A stretch of 64,000 nucleotides of DNA, taken from assembly GCA_964575845.1 (NCBI GenBank), contig CAZNSX010000004.1, positions 124,001 through 188,000 of the forward strand, read 5' to 3'. The notes under the pieces were generated by a model that did not search any database, had not been told where the DNA came from, and saw only the letters and a program-made list of their open reading frames with translations. Made by a program: the position numbers and the translations under genes. This DNA is from CAZNSX01 sp964575845. GTDB lineage: Bacteria > UBA8248 > CAZNSX01. Below are positions 9,134 through 17,153 of this stretch, in pieces; the first letter of the stretch is position 1, and each line of letters begins with the position of its first letter.

Positions 9134-9952
9134 TTACTCATATTTTGGAAATGCAAAATAATATGCACCATAGGAGGGTCGTCCACAAGCATCATCAAAA
9201 AGCTTGACAACATTAAGCCGGATTAATTTCACTTCGTCTTGGTTCAGGACAAAATCCCAATTCTTTTCAAATGACCGATCAGGTTTAGATGTTCGAACTA
9301 TTATTTTAAGATTATACTTTCCTGCCTCCCAATAACAGATACGGCTCACAGAGTCAAAAGATTCTATATATACTGGACTTTTCCTGAACTTTTCATAAGC
9401 AGAAGAGAAAGGGTCTTGAAATTCTTGAGGGAGGGAACCTTTTTGCGATAAAATTTGTGCTAATAAACTTTCCCCTGTTTCGGTTTGGGCCTTTATTCTT
9501 TCTTTAGCCCAATGATCCGTCAAAGTATAAATTATTCCCTGAATCTCGGACTGCCGCTGCATCTCTTGGAATTGAATATTAAGTCGTTGGGGCAGTAAAG
9601 TTGACAGCATAAATGCGAAAGGGAGTTCAAGCGTGCCTTGCGTTCCTGTGCCAATTGTTATTTTCTGATCGCGGAACACGCCCCATTGAAAGGCATGCTT
9701 GGATTGATCTTTATGCTTAACGAGCTCTAGCTGAATTGTGCGAACAAAGAAATCTCGGTCAATACATCTAAGTGTGGCAATGATGCCAATTGTTGGCCCG
9801 AACCCAGTGTATCCAATCTCTAAGTTCCCGGTCTCATATATTTCAATCCTCCCTTGGCGGAAGAATTTACGATATAGAGCCAAAAGCCACGGCTGCAGTA
9901 AAGCGAGCGCGGCTATAAATAATGTGCTATAGCTCCTCAGAAAGGCTATCAA
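9134..9952 (-). CDS. Membrane-anchored hypothetical protein beside an R-M system
   Basis: A 272-residue protein with one N-terminal membrane helix (about residues 8-27) and a cytoplasmic soluble domain that I do not recognise. Base composition is markedly more AT-rich than the flanks and matches the adjoining restriction-modification genes, with the same orientation and only 56 bases between them, so it was probably acquired together with them. It could be an accessory of the R-M island; nothing in the sequence shows a nuclease or ATPase motif. Confidence 0.6.
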   Translation of the reverse strand: MIAFLRSYSTLFIAALALLQPWLLALYRKFFRQGRIEIYETGNLEIGYTGFGPTIGIIATLRCIDRDFFVRTIQLELVKHKDQSKHAFQWGVFRDQKITIGTGTQGTLELPFAFMLSTLLPQRLNIQFQEMQRQSEIQGIIYTLTDHWAKERIKAQTETGESLLAQILSQKGSLPQEFQDPFSSAYEKFRKSPVYIESFDSVSRICYWEAGKYNLKIIVRTSKPDRSFEKNWDFVLNQDEVKLIRLNVVKLFDDACGRPSYGAYYFAFPKYE

Positions 9953-10008
9953 CTTCTCGAGAATCCTCTCTATTTAATCGTATGCAGCCCCCTATGGCTT
10001 GGGCCGTC

Positions 10009-10785
10009 TCATGGCTGAAGATTCTCAAGGAATTCTTCGAGCAACAATGCGCTCATTACTGGTTTTTCGATTTTGCGGAGCGTTGTGCCATATAAACCTG
10101 TATCTTTGAACCATAAGACCCCATCCATTATTCCAATCCTAAGAGCGTTTCCTTTCGGATCATTAACAAAAGAGATAACTTCCCGAAATGATTTGTCTTG
10201 ATTGCCGCCGGGAGTCGTAAGAAATTTAGCCTCACCTATGATATATTTGAATGACGCCTTGGCAAGAAAGTCAGGCTTCTTTTCTAGCTCGCACTGCAAG
10301 TCGCCGTTTGCAAAATTCTGTAGGTAGGCCTCGCTTCCACGCAAGAAAGCCAAACCTTTCGTATTAACAAATTCTTGTTTACCAACCATAGGAATCTGAA
10401 GAGAGCGCAGCCAGTTCTTGAACAAAGGACCAAGTAGTCTGTTTGCCTGAGCAGGTTCCTCGATACCATTGATTATTGCTTCCTTCCCCATATTATAGAG
10501 TATTTCCCAAAGACGATCGGCAGTTCTTGGATTCTTATCGATTGCAGCGGAAAATTCTCTTAGGGAACCAACGAATGGGTCTAAAAAAGGAAATTTTTGC
10601 TGATTTAGCAAAAGACGTAGCAAGCGTTTTTTGTCCCTTTTATCGAATTCCTCAAAAATCTGTTCTTTTATCTGCTGCTCGATCGGCCTTCTTAGCTTGT
10701 AGTCGAATTTATAAATAGTCCATAGTCTATCTAAATAATTCTTCTGGCGAGCTAGTTCAATACTCTTTTCAATCCAGGCGTTCAT
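10009..10785 (-). CDS. Type II restriction endonuclease, PD-(D/E)XK type
   Basis: A 258-residue protein whose start overlaps the stop of the DNA methyltransferase by four bases (ATGA), the usual layout of a type II pair. A plausible PD-(D/E)XK active site is visible: Pro171-Asp172 in KKPDFLA, then GEAKF with Glu185 and Lys187 after a beta-strand-like spacing. No similarity to a named enzyme is obvious to me, so the recognition sequence is unknown. Codon use is AT-rich like its partner, suggesting transfer. The assignment rests on context plus the motif. Confidence 0.7.
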   Translation of the reverse strand: MNAWIEKSIELARQKNYLDRLWTIYKFDYKLRRPIEQQIKEQIFEEFDKRDKKRLLRLLLNQQKFPFLDPFVGSLREFSAAIDKNPRTADRLWEILYNMGKEAIINGIEEPAQANRLLGPLFKNWLRSLQIPMVGKQEFVNTKGLAFLRGSEAYLQNFANGDLQCELEKKPDFLAKASFKYIIGEAKFLTTPGGNQDKSFREVISFVNDPKGNALRIGIMDGVLWFKDTGLYGTTLRKIEKPVMSALLLEEFLENLQP

Positions 10786-12005
10786 AATAACGAAATCGTT
10801 TTATATTCTTCATGCTTCTGGAGTTTGCGAAGTCTTTTTAGAGTAATATTAATTGCTGCGCGGGAACTGTCTATGCCCACCCATTGTCGCCCAAGCAGAT
10901 CGGCCGCCAATAATGTAGTACCGGAGCCGCAGAAACAATCCAAAACTATATCGCCGGGATTTGACGAAGCTCGAATAATGACCTTGAGCATTTCGAGGTT
11001 CTTTTGAGTAGGATAAAATGGATTCGGAGGGTCTTTGAATTCCCAGACGTCCTGACGCTTCTTTCCGTTTAATAGCTTCTCATCTGCATATATCTTCTTG
11101 CGGGGATTGCCTGTAGAAGACCACTCAATAAGACCTTTATTATCTAGCTCTGTTAACTCTTCTGGCGGTATCCGCCAATGTCTTCCCGGTGGTGGAGAAA
11201 TTCCCTTCCATTTTTGGCCGGTAGGGCCATTTGCTGTCTCACCGGGCGCATGTAGCGGTGTGGTAGTATATCTTCTGCCATCGCCATCTATTTTGGGAAA
11301 GAGCCGAATTATATCTTTTTCGGCCATTTCCTGCATAGATTCATTCCAAAGAAAGTCACTGGTTTTTGAGTAAAAGAGGATCATATCCTTGATATTGCCG
11401 TATCCTTTACGACGAAAGTTTTTCGGGTTGCACTTGATACGGGTGATATCGCGCCTAAAGTTCGATATTCCGAATATGTCATCCATCAGGACCTTAACAT
11501 AGTGGCCTATTTTGCAGTCAATATGCACATAAATCGATCCATCATTCGCGAGAAGTTCTCTCAGAAGAACTAATCGGGCCCTTAAAAAATATAAATATTC
11601 CTTGCCGATAAGTCGATCATTATAGGCTAGGGTGTCTTTTGTGCTGGAACTCACGGTAGCTGTCCTATTAGCGCCCACTCGGTAGCATTGGTTAGTAGCG
11701 AAAGGTGGGTCTATGTAAACAAGCTTGACCTGGCCGCGTAAATGCATCTTATTTATGAGGTTCTCCAGGCCAGCTATATTGTCGCCTACAATAAGTGTGT
11801 TGGACCACTTTTTTGGTGTTGGCTTCTTTTCAAGCTCGTGCTTTGAAACTATTTTCCCTTGTTGGATACTCTCTCGCTTCCCATCGATAGTCAATATGGA
11901 GCTTCGACCCACATCCCGTCTTGTTCTTTCTTCGGAATTATTCTTATACAGCTTGCGCTTTGTAACAGATTTAAGCTTGCGATAGGGGGCCGCCTGCTCT
12001 GTCAT
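10782..12005 (-). CDS. DNA methyltransferase (N4-cytosine or N6-adenine, beta class)
   Basis: A 407-residue amino-methyltransferase with the catalytic motif DPPF (residues 99-102) preceding the AdoMet-binding motif DCFCGSGTT (residues 356-364), which is the beta-class order. The N6_N4_Mtase fold is also supported by TLAYNDR and the FYPTQKN region that precedes motif I. It modifies DNA at the site cut by the downstream, translationally coupled endonuclease. The beta class includes both m6A and m4C enzymes; DPPF does not decide between them. The AT-rich composition differs from the rest of the window. Confidence 0.88.
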   Translation of the reverse strand: MTEQAAPYRKLKSVTKRKLYKNNSEERTRRDVGRSSILTIDGKRESIQQGKIVSKHELEKKPTPKKWSNTLIVGDNIAGLENLINKMHLRGQVKLVYIDPPFATNQCYRVGANRTATVSSSTKDTLAYNDRLIGKEYLYFLRARLVLLRELLANDGSIYVHIDCKIGHYVKVLMDDIFGISNFRRDITRIKCNPKNFRRKGYGNIKDMILFYSKTSDFLWNESMQEMAEKDIIRLFPKIDGDGRRYTTTPLHAPGETANGPTGQKWKGISPPPGRHWRIPPEELTELDNKGLIEWSSTGNPRKKIYADEKLLNGKKRQDVWEFKDPPNPFYPTQKNLEMLKVIIRASSNPGDIVLDCFCGSGTTLLAADLLGRQWVGIDSSRAAINITLKRLRKLQKHEEYKTISLL

Positions 12006-12358
12006 AATTTAGACCCCTTCTTCTAGGGCTTTCTCCTAATAATTTGCCATAGAGTTTAGCGATTTTTTATTCCCTGTCAATAATCTTTTCCACTCTCCTA
12101 ATTCCTCTACAAATCATAGTAGAGAATGCCCGGCCTATCAGCCCCTCAACGTCCCGCCCTTACTCTGAAACCATAAGCTTTTCTCCCGATTAAACCCCAT
12201 CTCTCGCACCGATGGGTAGGGAAATGGGCTCAATATTTAGTGGTGCGGGGCTTTGGGAGTGGAGTCCGCAGGATGAATAGGTTGGAGGGAGAAATTTAGG
12301 AATCTGAGCTTTTGGGCGTAGAGGGCTACTACGAAGAGCCTATCCTCGGCACGGCCGG

Positions 12359-13096
12359 TTATTCTCCTGACGGCTCCTCCCTCTCCCCCCAGATGAGTCT
12401 TCTGAACTCTGCGGGGTATTCGATCGGCGCCGTTCCGGCGGCGCACTTCTCTATGCTGTCCACAAGGCTCGGCATCTTTTGGTAGGGGACGCTCACGAAA
12501 AGCTCATCCCTCCTGTAGGCCCTGAGCCTTCTGCTCGTGTAATCCATGAGGCTCACGTTGAGCTCCCCGGAGACTAGGGGATAGCTGATGACCATGTGGC
12601 AGGTGGCTCCCGAGAACTCCACTCTCGGGGGGAGGCCATCCGGATAGGTCGCGAGCGTCACCAGGCGGCAGGCCTGCTCGGGGTTGCAGAGAAAGACAAC
12701 GAGGTCGGGCTTAAGCTCCGCCCGCTCCAGCGGGGAAAAGACTACAAATTTGGCTAGACCCAGAGGAGGGGGAGAGGCGAGGGCGAGCCTCCTGCGGAAG
12801 GCCATGATGTTCCCGCAGAGCTTCACCCCTTCCACAACGCACTTCTGTAGCGCAAGGTAAGCCTTTCCATTGGGAGCTGGCCTAAGGCCCAGCCGCCAGG
12901 TTCCTTCCCGGCAGGCCGAGTTCTCGGCGGAGAGGTTTATGGTCGCACCGTTGTGCGCATCCAGAAGTGCCTCGCAGACGAAGTACTTTCCCCGCATTGC
13001 GTCCGAAACGGGCTTATCAGAGTAGCTCACCGCTATGGGGCTCCCCTCGAGCCTGAAAACTTCCTTAAGCCTTCCTGCGAACTCCCGCCATATCAT
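12359..13096 (-). CDS. DUF169 domain protein, copy A
   Basis: A 245-residue DUF169 protein, soluble, with no signal peptide. The family opening RLEGSPIAVSYSDKPV is clear, and cysteines conserved among the three copies stand at YFVCEALLD (about residue 41), SACREG (62), FLCNPEQACRLV and GATCHM. The biochemical role of DUF169 is not established; conserved cysteines would allow metal or cofactor binding, which is inference. Residues up to about 192 resemble copy C, the remainder is almost identical to copy B, so this copy is a recombination mosaic. Its leader is interrupted by about 640 bases of decayed sequence between gene and promoter. Confidence 0.85.
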   Translation of the reverse strand: MIWREFAGRLKEVFRLEGSPIAVSYSDKPVSDAMRGKYFVCEALLDAHNGATINLSAENSACREGTWRLGLRPAPNGKAYLALQKCVVEGVKLCGNIMAFRRRLALASPPPLGLAKFVVFSPLERAELKPDLVVFLCNPEQACRLVTLATYPDGLPPRVEFSGATCHMVISYPLVSGELNVSLMDYTSRRLRAYRRDELFVSVPYQKMPSLVDSIEKCAAGTAPIEYPAEFRRLIWGEREEPSGE

Positions 13097-13184
13097 GATG
13101 AAAAACCTCCCTCAAGGTTATCTCGCTTTCGGCGCCTCGAAGGCAAAAGGGCCGCCTCAAGCTATCTTTTCCCTGCTGCCTCGC

Positions 13185-13822
13185 CCTTCAGCGCGCGGCC
13201 TCATCCTCTATCCGCTGGACCATCTCCTTCACGGTGGCCCAGCCGTACCAATGCATTTAGTCGGAGTTTGCGCGGAAGGTGTCCTAAGAGGTACGCATTC
13301 GGTATTCCAGGAAGGTCAGGTGGGGGTCCTGCTCGATGGAGCTCTTCGCCTCGTAGAACTGAAGGGGGTCTAGAGCATATTCCCGGCCAGCAGGCGGCTT
13401 GAGAATTCCCTCCTCATAGAGGCTCCTGACAGGTCCTTATGGCTCTGGCAAAGAGCCTGTCCACCTCGCGGACGAGGTTATCAGCCGTCGGGGGCTGGTC
13501 ATTTGTGAAGTTCCCGGAATGACTTTCCCCGCAAGCTTTGACTATCTTCTCCCGCTCCGCTTTCCACTTTCCGGCCGTCAGCCGGGCCACCTTGGCGGCC
13601 TTGACAACGTGAAGGCGCTCGGCGGGTTTCCCTCAGCATCCAGAGCTCCCAGGGCCTTCAGTTTTTCGAGGCGGACTTGACGACTATCTATTCCTCGTGG
13701 ACAAGGGCCTTGAGGGCTTTTGCATTCCCATGGCACTCTGCGCGCTCGTGGGCGCCCAGAGCTGAACGGGGTACAAGCTTTAGGGATGCCCCGCCAGAGC
13801 AAAAAGGAAAAAGACGGCTTGC
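13185..13822 (-). pseudogene. Decayed coding sequence inserted in the leader of DUF169 copy A
   Basis: Absent from the leaders of copies B and C, which are otherwise alignable on both sides. On the minus strand, stretches of protein-like sequence can be read in shifting frames (for example ADNLVREVDRLFARAIRT, then EYALDPLQFYEAKSSIEQDP, then MHWYGWATVKEMVQRIEDEA), broken by at least two in-frame stops and one or more frameshifts. I do not recognise the parent family. No intact gene can be built from it. Confidence 0.5.
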
Positions 13823-13920
13823 AAGACGAAAAATCGCCTTTCAATGGCACCAATCACCCTCTCCTACTCCAGATGCCAGCAGTAGATACTATTTGTAAGA
13901 ATACAATCATACATTCTATG

Positions 13921-13926
13921 TGTCAA
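13921..13926 (-). promoter_or_regulatory. Conserved -35 box upstream of DUF169 copy A
   Basis: TTGACA on the minus strand, in a block of about 60 bases conserved ahead of all three DUF169 genes; a weak -10 (TATTCT) follows at 17 bases. The pseudogene insert now puts it some 830 bases from the start codon. Confidence 0.45.
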
Positions 13927-13976
13927 CTATTTTTTACATGGAATTACTCAAGGCCTATATCTATTTGACTTTTGGC

Positions 13977-14008
13977 GTGGTAGGTCTCGGCTGCGCCACG
14001 ACCTACCC
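13977..14008. repeat. GGTCACGGC-type palindrome, copy 1 (degenerate)
   Basis: Imperfect inverted repeat GGTAGGTC...GACCTACC centred on GCTGCGCC. It belongs to the same family as palindromes at 16551, 41128, 41754 and 42877. It is followed by a short conserved tail (CCAATAGCGCGGGTG) also found after the 16551 copy. Confidence 0.65.
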
Positions 14009-14229
14009 TGAGGGAGGCCAATAGCGCGGGTGCAGCAGCTAATTGACATCCCCCCCCCATTTGAACCACATCCATCCCATTGGAGGCAAAACCCCCAAGC
14101 TCAATATTTGGTGGTGCGGGGCTTTGGGAGTGGAGTCCCCAGGATGAATAGGTTGGAGGGAGAAATTTAGGAATCTGAGCTCTTGAGCGTAGAGGGCTAC
14201 TACGAAGAGCCTATCCTCGGCACGGCCGG

Positions 14230-14967
14230 TTATTCTCCTGACGGCTCCTCCCTCTCCCCCCAGATGAGTCTTCTGAACTCTGCGGGGTATTCGACCGGCG
14301 CCGTTCCGGCAGCGCACTTCTCTATGCTGTCCACAAGGCTCGGCATCTTTTGGTAGGGAACGCTCACGAAAAGCTCGTCCCGCCGAAAGAGCCTTTGCTC
14401 ACGGGTCGTGTAATCCATGAGGCTCAGGTTGAGCTCCCCGGAGACTAGGGGATAGCTTATGACCGTGTGGCAGGTTGGGCCCGCGAGCTCCAGTCTTGGA
14501 GACTGGCCATGGGTAAAGGTGGCGAGCGTCACCAGTCGGCAAGTCTGCATGGCGTCGCAGAGGAAGACAACAAGGTCGGGCTGAAGTTCCGCCTGGTCCA
14601 GAGGGCTGAAGACAACAAAGTTCGCCAGGCCCTGCGGATAGGGAGAAGTGAGGGCCTGCATCTTACGGAAGGCCATGGCGCTCCCGCAGAGCTTCCCCCC
14701 TTTCACAAGAAAGTTCTCTATCGCCTTGTAAGCCTCGCCGGTGGGCTTCGGCTCAATGCCCAGGTACCAGCCACCCGCCCTACAGGCCGAGTTCTTGGCG
14801 TGGAGGTTTATGGTCGCACCGCCGCGCGCATCCAGAAGTGCCTCGCAGACGAAGTGCTTTCCCCTCTTTGCGCCCGAAACGGGCTCATTAGAGTAGGTAA
14901 CGGCGATGGGGCTCCCCTCGAGCTCCAGAACTTCCCTGAGCCTTCCTGAGAACTCCCGCCAGATCAT
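14230..14967 (-). CDS. DUF169 domain protein, copy B
   Basis: A 245-residue paralogue of copies A and C. The start at 14967 aligns with the starts of the other two (MIWREF); an in-frame ATG at 14982 would add five residues. The conserved cysteines are kept (HFVCEALLD, SACRAGG, FLCDAMQTCRLV, GPTCHT). The middle third is clearly diverged from A and C (for example YLGIEPKPTGEAYKAIENF), while the last 50 residues are almost identical to copy A. The intact frame and conserved residues argue it is functional. Its leader retains the conserved promoter block about 180 bases upstream. Confidence 0.85.
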   Translation of the reverse strand: MIWREFSGRLREVLELEGSPIAVTYSNEPVSGAKRGKHFVCEALLDARGGATINLHAKNSACRAGGWYLGIEPKPTGEAYKAIENFLVKGGKLCGSAMAFRKMQALTSPYPQGLANFVVFSPLDQAELQPDLVVFLCDAMQTCRLVTLATFTHGQSPRLELAGPTCHTVISYPLVSGELNLSLMDYTTREQRLFRRDELFVSVPYQKMPSLVDSIEKCAAGTAPVEYPAEFRRLIWGEREEPSGE

Positions 14968-15148
14968 GAAACGACCCTCCATCCAGACTGGCTTAGAATG
15001 AGCCTCTCGGAAGCAGAAGACTCCACCTCAAACTATATCTTCCCTCGCGCCTCGATGAAAAATCACCTTTGCATGGCCCATTCGCCCCCCGTTATTCTCG
15101 ATGCTAGCGGTGAATACTATATGTTTCAATACAATCATACGTTCTATC

Positions 15149-15154
15149 TGTCAA
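15149..15154 (-). promoter_or_regulatory. Conserved -35 box upstream of DUF169 copy B
   Basis: TTGACA on the minus strand within the leader block shared by all copies, about 180 bases before the start codon; the -10 candidate TATTGA at 17 bases is poor. Confidence 0.45.
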
Positions 15155-15574
15155 GTATTCTCACATGGAATTCCTCAAGGCCTATATCTATTTGATTTTT
15201 GTCAGGGGAACACCGAGTTCTGCGGACTTCGCCCTTAGCAGCTCCGTGCCGATTCCCTGGGGAAGGGCCCCAGCCTCTGCAACGGCCATTCCATTGCAAA
15301 TTCAGCATTAAACTTAGCGAATGAATCCTATTAGTCAATAATCTTTTATGCGCCCCTAAATCCCCTGCAAATCATAGTATAGAATCCCTGGCCTATCAGC
15401 CGCCCAACGTCCCCATCTCTCGCATTGATGGGCAGGGCGGCGGGCTCAGTATTTGGTAGTGCGCGGCTTTGGGAAGGGGGGTCCCCAGGATGAATTGCTT
15501 AGAGCGCGAAATTCAGAGCTTCGAGCTTTTGAGCGTGGAGGACCACTGCGAAGAGCCTATCCTTGACACGCCGG

Positions 15575-16315
15575 TTATTCTCCTACCGGCTCCTCGCTCT
15601 CTCCCCAGTAGAGTCTTCTGAACTCTGCGGAGTACTCCATCGGTGCGGTTCCGGCTCCGGAGCGCTCTATGCTATCCATCAGACTCGCCATCTTTTGGTA
15701 GGGGACGCTCACGAAAAGCTCGTCCGTCCTGTATGCCCTTAGCCTCCTGCTCATGTAATCCATGAGGCTCACGTTGAGTTCCCCGGACACCAAGGGGTAG
15801 CTGATGACCATCTGGCAGGTGGAGCCCAAGAGCTCCACTCTCGGGGGGAGGCCATCCGGATAGATCGTGAGCGTCACCAGGCGGCAGGCCTGCTCGGGGT
15901 TGCAGAGAAAGACAACGAGGTCGGGTTTAAGCTCCGCCCGCTCAAGCGGGGAAAAGACCACAAAGTTGGCCAGACCCAGGGGAGGGGGAGAGGCGAGGGC
16001 GAGCCTCCTTCGCAAGGCCATGACGCTCCCGTAGAGCTTCACCCCTTCCACAAGAAACTTCTGTAGAGCCAGGCAAGCCTTTCCCTTGGGCGCCGGCCCG
16101 AGGCCGAGCCGATAGGTTCCTTCCCGGCAGGCCGAGTTCTCGGCGGAAAGGTTTATGATCGCGCCGTCGTGGGCATCCAGAAGTGCCCCGCAGACGAAGT
16201 GCTTTCCCCGCTTTGCGCCCGAAATGGGCTTATCAGAGTAGCTCACCGCTACGGGGCTCCCCTGAAGCCCGAAAACTTCCTTAAGCCTTCCTGAGAACTC
16301 CCGCCAGATTATCAT
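15575..16315 (-). CDS. DUF169 domain protein, copy C
   Basis: A 246-residue paralogue; the start MIIWREF carries one extra residue relative to the others. Cysteine positions are conserved (HFVCGALLD, SACREGT, FLCNPEQACRLV, GSTCQM). The first three quarters closely match copy A, while the C-terminal 50 residues (SIERSGAGTAPMEY) differ from both A and B, making this the less recombined parent of the A mosaic. Same orientation and spacing as its sisters. Function unknown. Confidence 0.85.
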   Translation of the reverse strand: MIIWREFSGRLKEVFGLQGSPVAVSYSDKPISGAKRGKHFVCGALLDAHDGAIINLSAENSACREGTYRLGLGPAPKGKACLALQKFLVEGVKLYGSVMALRRRLALASPPPLGLANFVVFSPLERAELKPDLVVFLCNPEQACRLVTLTIYPDGLPPRVELLGSTCQMVISYPLVSGELNVSLMDYMSRRLRAYRTDELFVSVPYQKMASLMDSIERSGAGTAPMEYSAEFRRLYWGESEEPVGE

Positions 16316-16496
16316 GATGACCCTCCTTCAAGACTGGCTGACAGTGAGCCTGTTGGAAGCAGAAAAACCCCATCTCAAACTATCTCTTCCCTCGCGCCTC
16401 GACGAAAAATCGGCTTTGAATAACCCCAATCGCCCCCCGCTATTCCCGATACTAGTAATAGATGCTATGTACAAAAATGCAATTATATATTCTATC

Positions 16497-16502
16497 TGTC
16501 AA
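16497..16502 (-). promoter_or_regulatory. Conserved -35 box upstream of DUF169 copy C
   Basis: TTGACA on the minus strand in the shared leader block, about 180 bases from the start codon. The downstream AT-rich stretch contains TATAAT, but at only 9 bases, so the functional -10 is uncertain. Confidence 0.45.
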
Positions 16503-16550
16503 GTATATTTTACATAGAATTCCTCAAGGGCTATATCTATTTGATTTTTA

Positions 16551-16585
16551 GCCGGGCGGGTCACGGCTGCGCCGTGACCTGCCCG
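16551..16585. repeat. GGTCACGGC-type palindrome, copy 2
   Basis: Near-perfect inverted repeat: GCCGGGCGGGTCACGGC, loop TGC, then its complement with one change. Same core as the copies at 41128, 41754 and 42877, and the same trailing sequence as the copy at 13977. Confidence 0.75.
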
Positions 16586-16766
16586 GAGGGGGACCAATAG
16601 CGCGGGTGTAGCAGCTAATGGAGATTCCCCTGCCCAGCGTCTCCCCTTCGTTAAACTACTCCGATCTCCCCCATTTGAACTGCATCCATCCCATTGAAGG
16701 CAGAACGCCTAAGCCCAATATTTGGTGGTGCGGGGCTTTGGGAGGGGAGGCCTCAGGTGGCGGCGG

Positions 16767-17153
16767 ATGGCGAAAAAGAAACAAGCAGCGCCCGAGGCGA
16801 GCGCGGGCGAGCGGCGGGATGAGCCGGCGTTTTCGCTCGCTCCCGAGGGGCCGCAGGAGGAGAAGGAGAAGAAGATTGAGAGGGCCCCGGAAAAGGGTGA
16901 GCCCTTCTTCATCTCCAAGGCAAGGGAGGCTGTCTCTCTTCTTCTTGAGAACCTCCAGGACCCCGAGCGGCTGGATAAGCTCTCAGCGCGTGAGACGCTC
17001 GACCTCGCGCGGGAGCTCATGAAGGAGATAAGGTTGCAGGAAGAGCATGAGAAGGGAGGGCCGGGGGAAGAGGAGGAGGGCACGAGAGCGGAGGAACTCT
17101 CGGCGCTTGACAAGAGGCTCAGGAAGGAGCTCAAGGGGAAGGGCTACCTCTAG
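16767..17153 (+). CDS. Small charged protein in the small-terminase position
   Basis: A 128-residue, strongly charged protein from the ATG at 16767; the open frame extends upstream, but that part lies in repeat sequence. It is rich in Glu/Lys/Arg and probably helical (ARETLDLARELMKEIRLQEE). It directly precedes and overlaps the large terminase gene, the place of a small terminase subunit, but I see no helix-turn-helix, so the assignment is positional only. It is the first gene of the phage-derived cassette, and its leader is a copy of the repeat that follows each DUF169 gene. Confidence 0.5.
   Translation: MAKKKQAAPEASAGERRDEPAFSLAPEGPQEEKEKKIERAPEKGEPFFISKAREAVSLLLENLQDPERLDKLSARETLDLARELMKEIRLQEEHEKGGPGEEEEGTRAEELSALDKRLRKELKGKGYL

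Larger units (their letters stand above)
12059..16755. repeat. Nested repeat array carrying three DUF169 genes
   Basis: Three units, each a minus-strand DUF169 gene with conserved upstream and downstream flanks. The segment beginning CAATATTT and running through GTGCGGGGCTTTGGGAG occurs at about 12230, 14100 and, slightly diverged, 15450, and again without a gene at about 16718 just before the phage cassette. The far 3' flanks of the first and third units (about 12079-12230 and 15330-15450, starting GTCAATAATCTTTT) match each other. The flank of the second unit matches the segment at 16585-16755. The array therefore grew by more than one duplication event. Confidence 0.75.

Noticed and set aside
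12359..16315. CRISPR array or IS element as explanation of the repeats at 12-17 kb
   Set aside because: Repeat units are about 1.1-1.8 kb with genes, not short repeats with spacers, and no transposase or terminal inverted repeats are seen.
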